Assembly: GCA_036266195.1 (NCBI GenBank)
Contig: DATANP010000457.1
Coordinates: 1-12,362, forward strand
Source: DATMER01 sp036266195
GTDB lineage: Bacteria > Acidobacteriota > Thermoanaerobaculia > Multivoradales > UBA5704
Length of the DNA: 12,362 bases
Direction: 5' to 3'
The notes beneath the pieces are model-generated. The model had not been told where the DNA came from, did no database searches, and worked only from the letters and a program-made list of their open reading frames with translations. Shown here in pieces: positions 7,119 to 12,362 of the stretch. A program made the translations under genes and the position numbers. Each line of letters begins with the position of its first letter. The first letter of the stretch is position 1.

Positions 7119-7155
7119 GTGCGCCGGCGGGACCTCCATTGCCACGCCGGCGCAC
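7119..7155 (-). terminator. 11-bp perfect inverted repeat between two genes
   Basis: GTGCGCCGGCG (7119-7129) pairs exactly with CGCCGGCGCAC (7145-7155) around a 15-base loop. It lies 24 bases past the stop of the matrixin-like gene and 18 bases before the ATG of the membrane protein gene. With no T-run it is more likely a 3'-end stabiliser or attenuator than a strong terminator. Confidence 0.45.
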
Positions 7156-7179
7156 GCTGGATTCAGAGGCAGGACTCTA

Positions 7180-8205
7180 CTACTGCTCGATAGCCCGCTG
7201 CACGTCGCGGACCACGTCTTCGACCTGGGTGCCCTTGAGGGAGTCGGTGAAGCTGTTCTCGACCGCCGGAATCAGACGACCCTTCGAGTCGATCTCATAG
7301 CGGCCTTCCGGAGAGATCACCATGTAGGTGCCGTCACCGCGGTCGCTCAGGAACATCAGGTAGGTGTGGCCCATCTTGTAGCTCGGGTCCTCGTCGAAGC
7401 GGTTCTGGAAGTTGCCGTTCTGGTAGAGGACGAAGGTCTGGTTCTCACCGAGATCGCCCTTGCGGCTGTCCATGACCTGGAAGGTCACGCGCTGCGTGGG
7501 GATGCGGGTCACGTAGTTGTCGTTCTCGGCGCGGCTCACGATGGGCTTGCCGTCGCTCACGCCGGTCATCGTCGCGACGACGACGTGGGTCGCGATCTTG
7601 GTGGCCTCGTGGAGGCTGTGGGGGTGGTTGTACCAGAAGGCGTGGATGCGGGGCGCGAGGCCGCCGGGGCTGCCGTGCTCGCCGAACACCTCGCTCGGAT
7701 CGGCCTTCCGGTTGGCGTACATCGAACCGATCTCGTTGATGTTCGCCTGGACGATCGTGTAGTGGGTACCGATGTCGTACCAGTAGCCACCGCCCATGCA
7801 GCCGCCGTCATTGGAGTGATCGAGGCCGAAGGTGTGGCCGACTTCCTGGCAGTGGACGCCGCGGGCGGCGTTCGTGGTCCACGAGTAGTAGGTGTTGAGC
7901 TGCGCGGTCGCCCGCAGGATGGTGCAGCCGCTGTAGTTGGTGATGGTGGCGAGACCGCCCCAGCCGGTGTTGCCGGAGTTGGCGTTGAAGACATAGGTCT
8001 CCTCGCCCGAGCTCACCGAAGAGAGATTGAGGATGGTCAGATTGTTCCAATCGCTGACCGCCGCGCTCGCGCTGCTGGTGGTATTGCGGATCCGCACATT
8101 GCGGTCCGCCTGGATCCAGCAACCCCACCGCTTCGCTTCCGCGGCGTTTCCAGCAAGTCCGGCGATGAGCAACGCTCCAGCAATTACCATCGATCTGCGA
8201 TTCAT
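7180..8205 (-). CDS. Secreted matrixin-like metallopeptidase homologue with altered zinc motif
   Basis: The ATG at 8205 has GGAGG 7 bases upstream and opens a signal peptide (MNRRSMVIAGALLIAGLAG, then NAAEA|K), so I use it rather than the longer open frame to 8334. The mature part has two regions. Residues about 27-165 form a metzincin-like domain with HCQEVGHTFGLDH at 118-130; aligned to HExxHxxGxxH, the first His is Gln120, while E121, H124, G127 and H130 are kept, and a CMG at 136-138 may be the Met-turn. Residues about 190-341 form a second, beta-rich region (THVVVATMTGV, RVTFQVMDSRKGDLGENQTFVLYQNG, YLMFLSDRGDGTYMVISPEGRY). I recall bacterial relatives with CQEVGHT, so the Gln may be a family trait and not damage. 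Either the zinc site is modified or the protein is not a peptidase. It probably acts outside the cytoplasm. Confidence 0.75.
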   Translation of the reverse strand: MNRRSMVIAGALLIAGLAGNAAEAKRWGCWIQADRNVRIRNTTSSASAAVSDWNNLTILNLSSVSSGEETYVFNANSGNTGWGGLATITNYSGCTILRATAQLNTYYSWTTNAARGVHCQEVGHTFGLDHSNDGGCMGGGYWYDIGTHYTIVQANINEIGSMYANRKADPSEVFGEHGSPGGLAPRIHAFWYNHPHSLHEATKIATHVVVATMTGVSDGKPIVSRAENDNYVTRIPTQRVTFQVMDSRKGDLGENQTFVLYQNGNFQNRFDEDPSYKMGHTYLMFLSDRGDGTYMVISPEGRYEIDSKGRLIPAVENSFTDSLKGTQVEDVVRDVQRAIEQ

Positions 8206-8212
8206 GCTCTTG

Positions 8213-8217
8213 CCTCC
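8213..8217 (-). promoter_or_regulatory. Ribosome binding site for the matrixin-like gene
   Basis: GGAGG on the minus strand, 7 bases before the ATG at 8205. It decides this start over the upstream in-frame extension to 8334, which also lacks a signal peptide at its front. Confidence 0.7.
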
Positions 8218-8242
8218 GACTGACAAAAAGGTTGAACTTTCT

Positions 8243-8257
8243 CCCCCACTGCGGGGG
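8243..8257 (-). repeat. Short GC hairpin in the 5' leader
   Basis: CCCCC (8243-8247) and GGGGG (8253-8257) around a 5-base loop, about 25 bases upstream of the ribosome site of the matrixin-like gene. It would fold in that gene's mRNA leader. Confidence 0.4.
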
Positions 8258-8267
8258 CATTCCCAAC

Positions 8268-8294
8268 GGTTCACCCACACCCTGTGGCTGAACC
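8268..8294 (-). promoter_or_regulatory. Dyad symmetry: hairpin or operator upstream of the matrixin-like gene
   Basis: GGTTCACCCACA (8268-8279), loop CCC, TGTGGCTGAACC (8283-8294): eleven of twelve positions pair. It lies 62 bases upstream of the start codon, right before the second hairpin. It could be a leader hairpin or a site for a dimeric regulator. The symmetry is visible; the role is inference. Confidence 0.45.
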
Positions 8295-8479
8295 GCAGAA
8301 CCCCTTTTGATTTCTTCCGCCTCTCGGTGAGCACACGTCTACTGCGCGCTCAGAGTTTTACTTCCGGCGAAAGAGAGAACCAGCCGATTCTTACCGCGCT
8401 GCCAATTCCGAAAGCGTCCGGGGGCTTCCCCGGCAGCTCCTACTGCTTGCTTCTACTAGTGGTGGTACACCGGCCCCGG

Positions 8480-8499
8480 AAAAGCGGGACACGTTCCGC
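8480..8499 (-). terminator. Probable intrinsic terminator of the deacetylase gene
   Basis: On the minus strand GCGGAACGTGTCCCGC folds into a 7-bp stem with one G-T pair and a 2-base loop and is followed by TTTT. It starts 29 bases after the deacetylase stop codon. The loop is tight and the T-run short, so efficiency is uncertain. Confidence 0.45.
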
Positions 8500-8528
8500 G
8501 AAGAATCTTTAGAGAATCTTTGGCTGAT

Positions 8529-9275
8529 CTACTTCACTTGCCGCAACCAGTCCAGTCTGGCCGGGTGGTACTTGTGCCAGCGGTAGGGCCGGCCCAGCTT
8601 CAGCAGCTCGGGGACGGTCACGAAGCGGTAGCGGTCCCCGAGGTCGGTCAGGAGCTGCTCCACGGCGGCCCGCATGGGGGCGCGGTCGCGCCAGGTCTCG
8701 TCCACTGTCGTGTACAGGGTGTCGTGGAGCAGGACTATGCTGCCTCGCCGGAGGCGGCGGTAGATCCTTGCCAGGAGGACGTCGGCGGGGTCGTCCCGCC
8801 AGTCCTCGGCCACCACGTCCCAGAAGACCACCTGGTGGCCGGTGCGCAGGGCGTCCAGACGCGAGCCGGGCATCTGCTCGCCGTAGGGCGGCCGGAACAG
8901 GCGGGCGCCGTACGGGGCGAGGGCTTCGTCGCACCACTCGATCTGCTTGCGTCGGAAGCGGCCCGTGAGCAGCGGCATGGAGAGGTGGTCCAGGGTGTGG
9001 TTGCCGATGGCATGGCCGCCTTCCGCCACACGCTTCACCAGCTCGGGCCAGCGGCGCGCGCTGCGGCCCACCATGAAGAAGGTAGCGCGGGCGCCATGGC
9101 GCTCCAGGATGTCCAGGAGGGGCGGGGTGTCTTCGGGATGCGGGCCGTCGTCGAAGGTGAGGGCGATGGCCGGCTCCCGTGTGGCGACCCGGATGAGGCT
9201 GCCGAGCGGGAGCGCGCTCGCGGAGAGGACGCCCTTGACCAGCTCCTTGAGGCGCGGGACGGCGCCCGCGCTCAA
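8529..9275 (-). CDS. Polysaccharide deacetylase, NodB / carbohydrate esterase family 4
   Basis: It removes N- or O-acetyl groups from a polysaccharide with a metal-dependent site. All five CE4 motifs are present (numbering from the TTG at 9275): TFDDGP 40-45 with catalytic and metal-binding Asp42/Asp43; NHTLDH 92-97 with the two metal His; FRPPYG 127-132; DVVAEDW 153-159; and IVLLHD 180-185 with the last active-site His184. Length is 248 residues, normal for a single NodB domain. The start is uncertain: no ATG or GTG lies between the upstream stop and the domain, and TTG at 9275 is the first usable codon, 22 bases after the oxygenase stop, without a good ribosome site. The frame stays open to 9476, but that part overlaps the oxygenase gene and is Ser/Arg-rich shadow sequence. 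No signal peptide is seen. Tight spacing points to translation coupled to the upstream gene. Substrate unknown; nearby GT-C-like genes suggest an envelope or secreted glycan. Confidence 0.9.
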   Translation of the reverse strand: MSAGAVPRLKELVKGVLSASALPLGSLIRVATREPAIALTFDDGPHPEDTPPLLDILERHGARATFFMVGRSARRWPELVKRVAEGGHAIGNHTLDHLSMPLLTGRFRRKQIEWCDEALAPYGARLFRPPYGEQMPGSRLDALRTGHQVVFWDVVAEDWRDDPADVLLARIYRRLRRGSIVLLHDTLYTTVDETWRDRAPMRAAVEQLLTDLGDRYRFVTVPELLKLGRPYRWHKYHPARLDWLRQVK

Positions 9276-9297
9276 GGAACGTTCGTACGGGAGGAGG

Positions 9298-10239
9298 TCA
9301 CTTGGCGGTGGCAAGCACGTCCGCGGGCGGCTTGAAGACCAGCCCCTCCCGGTCCTCCGGCGGGTTCGGGTCGTAGATCCGGATGATCTCCTCCGGCACC
9401 GGCGCGAGGTCCGAGGCGCGCCGCAGCTCGAAGAGGGTGGTGCCCGTGCACTCGCGGTCGAGGTTCGGCGCGCCACCCTGGGTTGCCAGCTCGTCGTGGT
9501 GGGCCGTCCGGAAGTCGATGCTGAAGCGCGAACGGCCCGAGGTGTTCTCCACGGTCGAGTGCAGGTGCGCTCCGGAGAAGAGGATCAGGCCGCCGGGCGG
9601 ACAGACGACGCGGAACGAGGGCTCGAGCTCCAGCTCCTCCAGCGCCCGCGGCTGCTTGCGCGTGTCCGTCTTGACCTGCGAGGACGACTGCGCACGGCCC
9701 ACCCGGTTCCACTCGTAGTGGTTGTACTCGTTGGAGCTGTTCTTGATCGGCCTGTCCCAGTAACGCTGGTGGAACGCGAACGAGCTTTCGGACTCGAAGT
9801 CGAACACCGGCAGCCACCAGTTGAGCTGGCACATCGGGGAGGAGTACCAGATGTCCCGGTGCGGATGGAGGACGTAGGCCACGCCCGCGTTCAGGTAGCC
9901 GCCGCTCGTGGCCACACGCATGCGGGGGACGTCGAAGTAGGTCTTCTCCATGTCCGACCCGAGGTCTTCGAGGAGGTTCAGCAGCAGCTCCTTGGTCTTC
10001 GGGTGGTGGATGAACCGGGGCTTGAGGGGGCCGACGATCTCGACGAAGCGCTCCACCGGCAGGTTGTCCTGAGCGTGGACCGGGTCGAGCGGGTGGAAGG
10101 CCTGCTCGATCAGCTCGCCGGCCCAGTCGGTGAGGGCCTTGGTGCTCGGGCGGGGCGAGTACACGAAGACGTGCCCCTGGTACAGCGCCTGGCGCCGCTG
10201 CTCGTCGTTCTTGTTGGAATCGAAATAGATGGTGCTCAT
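9298..10239 (-). CDS. Putative 2OG-Fe(II) dioxygenase (phytanoyl-CoA dioxygenase-like)
   Basis: This 313-residue protein starts at ATG 10239 with AAAGGGA about 7 bases upstream. I recognise a candidate iron- and 2-oxoglutarate-binding set: VLHPHRDIWYSS with HxD at H127/D129; and, in the C-terminal third, PPGGLILFSGAHLHSTVENTSGRSRFSIDFR, which supplies the distal His (H227, or H225) and an Arg (R238) for the 2-oxoglutarate carboxylate. Their order and spacing suit a double-stranded beta-helix dioxygenase. Between them is an insertion (about 165-205) that is polar and probably exposed. The N-terminal 100 residues are mostly helical. No signal peptide. The substrate is unknown; a hydroxylated metabolite or sugar-linked lipid is conceivable given the deacetylase just downstream, with which it almost surely shares a transcript. 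Phytanoyl-CoA dioxygenase-like is my best family name; cupin alternatives are less likely. Confidence 0.7.
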   Translation of the reverse strand: MSTIYFDSNKNDEQRRQALYQGHVFVYSPRPSTKALTDWAGELIEQAFHPLDPVHAQDNLPVERFVEIVGPLKPRFIHHPKTKELLLNLLEDLGSDMEKTYFDVPRMRVATSGGYLNAGVAYVLHPHRDIWYSSPMCQLNWWLPVFDFESESSFAFHQRYWDRPIKNSSNEYNHYEWNRVGRAQSSSQVKTDTRKQPRALEELELEPSFRVVCPPGGLILFSGAHLHSTVENTSGRSRFSIDFRTAHHDELATQGGAPNLDRECTGTTLFELRRASDLAPVPEEIIRIYDPNPPEDREGLVFKPPADVLATAK

Positions 10240-10473
10240 GGGCGAGTCCCTTTGCCTGGAAAGCGGAACGGAGAGCCCGACTCTATCACAGCAACCTCAC
10301 CCCCTGGCCCCCTCTCCCATCTCCCGCCCACCCGACCCCGGGAGAGGGGGAACGTGGCTGGGACGGTGTAGCTGAATCCTGGCAAAGAGGTTCGGATGCG
10401 TTCCCCCTCTCCCGGCGGGGGCCGGGGCGGGAGATGGGAGAGGGGGCCAGGGGGTGAGGTAGACTCCCCCGCC
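10240..10473. other. Divergent intergenic gap filled mostly by a palindromic element
   Basis: The gap separates divergent starts at 10239 (minus) and 10474 (plus). Of 234 bases, 167 belong to the palindrome at 10294-10460. Only about 54 bases remain on the oxygenase side and 13 on the other, so either promoter may overlap the element. Confidence 0.6.
10294..10460. repeat. Large imperfect palindrome, REP/MITE-like
   Basis: The outer arms 10294-10329 and 10425-10460 are perfect 36-bp inverted repeats (one arm begins ACCTCACCCCCTGGCCCCCT). Inner arms 10338-10354 and 10399-10415 are a second perfect 17-bp pair (CCGGGAGAGGGGGAACG and its complement). Short imperfectly paired bulges lie between, and the unpaired centre is about 44 bases. 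Each arm also contains CCCTCTCCC- or GGGAGAGGG-type words that can pair locally. I recall widespread bacterial palindromes built on CCCTCTCCC...GGGAGAGGG, some mobilised by REP-associated transposases. No transposase is inside, so this would be a non-autonomous element. Confidence 0.88.
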
Positions 10474-12362
10474 GTGAGCTCCTCTGTCCGGCTGACCCTG
10501 GCCGCCCTGTCCCTGTTCCTCCTCGTGTTCCCGCTCGCCCTCGGCAAGCCGGGTCTGCCGACGCATCTCAAGGCGGACGAGGCGGCCTATTACCTGATGT
10601 CGCTCAGCCTCGCCCACGACGGCGACCTGCGGCTGGAGGTGAAGGACGTCGACCGCCTGTTCCAGGAGTTCCCCTACCAGCCGGTGAACAACCTGATCCT
10701 GATGACCCGGGACGGCTGGCAAACGGTCCACTACGGCAAACCGTATATCTATTCGCTTCTCGCCGCGCCATTCGCGAGGCTGTTCGGCGCGGACGGGCTG
10801 CTGTTCTTCAACATGCTGCTGACCGTGGCGATGATCTGGATGGGCACGTCCTATCTCGCCCGCTTCAACCCGGATGGCCTCGCGGCGCTCTATTCGGTGG
10901 GCTTCGTGCTGCTCAGCGCCGGGTTCGCGTACATCTTCTGGATCCAGCCCGAGGTCTTCAACATGGCGGCCGTGGCGGCGTGCCTGTACTTCGGGCTGCC
11001 TCGGGAGGAGACGGTTCCGGAGACGGGGCGGCGGGGTCTGCTCCTCGCGGCCGTGTCCGGAGCGGCGCTGTTCCTGGCGGTCTACAACAAGCCGATGATC
11101 GCGGCGGTCGGGATTGCGCCGATGTGGGGCTATGTCCGGCGGAAGGACTGGCGGACGGCCGGCGCCTGGCTGGCAGGTGCGGCTCTGTGCGGAATTGTGG
11201 TGGCCGGGATCTCCTGGGGACTGACGGGGACTCCGACATCGTATCTCGGGGTCCAGCGGAGCGGGTTCACGGTCTGTGAGCCGGGCAAGATGCCTGTGGA
11301 GCCTGCCAAGCCGCAGGCAGAGGCTCCTCGACCAGCCAAGGGCGGGGCTGCTGCGGCGGCGGCCTCCCCGACCGGCAACGCCATGACGTGGCTCTTCCGG
11401 TTGCCGGACACCCACTGGAGCGAATTCACCGACAACGTGGGCTACTTCCTGTGGGGACGCCACGCGGGGTTGATCCTCTACCTTCCGTTCGCGGCCCTGT
11501 CGGTTCTTCTCTTCCTTCTCCATGGCCGGAGATCGGTGGAGCGCTGGCTGATCCTGGCGGCGGTGTCGGCGGTGGCGCTGTTCTTCCTGCTCCAGATCGC
11601 ATGGAACTGGCAGGGCGGCGGCGGGTTCGTGGGCAACCGGTACTTCGTGAACGTCTATCCGGCCTTCCTCTTCCTGGTGACGCGCATCCGGCCGCGCTGG
11701 ATGGTGCCGGCGGGCTATGCGTGGGCGGGGCTGTTCCTGGCGCCGCTGATCTTCACTCCGTTCGGCGACGTCGGGCCGGAGCCGACGCTCCAGGCCCACG
11801 TCCGCAACATCCCATTCCGCTGGTTCCCGCTGGAGCTGACGCTGCGCAACGTCCCGGGCTACCATCGGATACCCATGGGCGACTTCCGGATGATCGCCCG
11901 GAAGGATCAGTTCCTGCCGCTCGGCGATCTGGTCTGGGTGCGGGGCGCCGATTCGATCGAGATCTATCTGATGTCCGGCGCTCCGCTCGAAAAGCTGGTG
12001 TTCCTGGTGGGCAGCCCGGCGCCGCGCAACCGGGTCCGGATCGATCTGGGCGACGAGGAGAAGAGCCTGGATCTCAAGGGGGACGAGCCGCAGCGCGTCG
12101 AGCTACGGCCGGGCGAGGCGACGCGGGTCTGGAAGACGAAGACGGGGATGAACTATGCCTACCGCATGGTCGTCCGGCCGGACACCGGCCGCATCCGGCA
12201 CTGGACGCGCGAGTTGCCTCCCGAGTCGTGCTCGTATTTCGTGGGCAACGAGAAGGTCGAGGAAAACTTTTTCGTGGGCGCCGAGCTGATGTATCTCGGC
12301 ACCGGCGAGGCGCTGGATGCGAATCTCTATGATATCCGCTGGGGCCAGACGACCGTGCCGGA
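10474..12362 (+). CDS. Large membrane protein, GT-C glycosyltransferase-like, 3' end outside the window
   Basis: The frame is open from GTG 10474 to the window edge, 629 codons, with no stop. GTG is the best start: the stop of this frame lies just upstream, no ATG precedes the first membrane helix, and GGGGGTGAGG ends 14 bases before it. Helix one (about residues 7-22) is followed by a loop with HLKADEAAYYLMSLSLAHDGDL; Asp-Glu after helix one is the usual GT-C catalytic position, here D35/E36. Further helices lie near 95-112, 118-160, 190-210 and 225-245. Residues about 265-295 are a Pro/Ala/Lys-rich linker in an otherwise membrane-bound region. Then come more helices and GNRYFVNVYPAFLFL. From about residue 450 to the edge the sequence is soluble and beta-rich (FRMIARKDQFLPLGDLVWVRG, VFLVGSPAPRNRVRIDLG, TRVWKTKTGMNYAYRMVV). 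Likely a sugar transfer enzyme using a polyprenyl-linked donor; donor and acceptor unknown. Confidence 0.78.
   Translation, partial: MSSSVRLTLAALSLFLLVFPLALGKPGLPTHLKADEAAYYLMSLSLAHDGDLRLEVKDVDRLFQEFPYQPVNNLILMTRDGWQTVHYGKPYIYSLLAAPFARLFGADGLLFFNMLLTVAMIWMGTSYLARFNPDGLAALYSVGFVLLSAGFAYIFWIQPEVFNMAAVAACLYFGLPREETVPETGRRGLLLAAVSGAALFLAVYNKPMIAAVGIAPMWGYVRRKDWRTAGAWLAGAALCGIVVAGISWGLTGTPTSYLGVQRSGFTVCEPGKMPVEPAKPQAEAPRPAKGGAAAAAASPTGNAMTWLFRLPDTHWSEFTDNVGYFLWGRHAGLILYLPFAALSVLLFLLHGRRSVERWLILAAVSAVALFFLLQIAWNWQGGGGFVGNRYFVNVYPAFLFLVTRIRPRWMVPAGYAWAGLFLAPLIFTPFGDVGPEPTLQAHVRNIPFRWFPLELTLRNVPGYHRIPMGDFRMIARKDQFLPLGDLVWVRGADSIEIYLMSGAPLEKLVFLVGSPAPRNRVRIDLGDEEKSLDLKGDEPQRVELRPGEATRVWKTKTGMNYAYRMVVRPDTGRIRHWTRELPPESCSYFVGNEKVEENFFVGAELMYLGTGEALDANLYDIRWGQTTVP

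Larger units (their letters stand above)
8206..8528. other. Intergenic leader region of the matrixin-like gene
   Basis: About 320 bases hold the ribosome site at 8213-8217, hairpins at 8243-8257 and 8268-8294, a probable terminator of the upstream deacetylase gene at 8480-8499, and a direct repeat of GAATCTTT near 8503-8521. The promoter of the matrixin-like gene should lie between about 8300 and 8470, but I see no clear -35/-10 pair. Confidence 0.5.

Noticed and set aside
7102..7155. GTG start at 7155 for the GT-C-like membrane protein
   Set aside because: The GTG lies in an inverted-repeat arm and adds an 18-residue linker-like prefix. The ATG at 7101 leads straight into the first membrane helix.
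5389..8223. A 944-residue plus-strand open frame antisense to two minus-strand genes
   Set aside because: The translation is Arg/Gly/Glu- or Val/Ala-rich shadow sequence. The opposite strand has a clear signal peptide, zinc motif and membrane helices.
9276..9476. N-terminal extension of the deacetylase up to 9476
   Set aside because: The extra residues overlap the oxygenase gene and are Ser/Arg/Thr-rich; NodB motifs begin well after the TTG at 9275.
8947..10371. A 474-residue plus-strand open frame
   Set aside because: It is antisense to the oxygenase and deacetylase, and its tail translates the palindromic element.
10297..11865. A 522-residue minus-strand open frame
   Set aside because: It is antisense to the membrane protein; the translation is His/Arg/Glu/Gln-rich without membrane or domain pattern, and it ends in the palindrome.

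Overview
The window is GC-rich bacterial DNA with no rRNA, tRNA, CRISPR array or intact transposase that I can see. Its gene types are a DUF4157/eCIS-core protein with HEAT repeats, a secreted matrixin-like protein, large GT-C-type membrane proteins and a NodB-type deacetylase. That set suits an environmental Gram-negative bacterium; Acidobacteriota or a similar high-GC phylum is my guess, and the sequence alone does not fix the phylum.

Layout. Bases 1-387 (+) are the tail of a gene that ends in a soluble domain like the C-terminus of DoxX-type membrane proteins. A minus-strand cluster follows (3303 down to 399): rhodanese, short-chain dehydrogenase of the general-stress type, then the DUF4157-HEAT protein. 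Bases 3304-3781 hold no gene I trust. At 3782-4431 (+) lies a decayed HEPN-like gene: frameshifted near its start, cut short at its 3' end, and lower in GC than its surroundings. It runs into a non-coding stretch of about 970 bases (4432-5403) with a row of hairpins and a 20-bp-period repeat array at 4741-5060, whose first three units are inverted relative to the rest.

A second minus-strand block runs from 10239 down to 5404: a putative 2OG-Fe(II) oxygenase, a carbohydrate esterase family 4 (NodB) deacetylase, a secreted matrixin-like protein with Gln in place of the first zinc histidine, and a polytopic GT-C-like membrane protein. At 10474 (+) a second GT-C-like membrane protein starts and runs off the right edge. 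It is divergent from the oxygenase. The 234-bp gap between the two is mostly filled by a long palindromic element with perfect 36-bp outer arms.

How the parts may fit. The two GT-C-like proteins and the deacetylase suggest envelope or surface polysaccharide work, and the matrixin-like protein is exported; a joint pathway is inference. The rhodanese and dehydrogenase look like stress or housekeeping functions. The DUF4157 protein is an orphan here, with no contractile-injection genes nearby. The features I would re-examine first are the 20-bp array, the 167-bp palindrome, the decayed HEPN gene and the Gln-substituted zinc motif.
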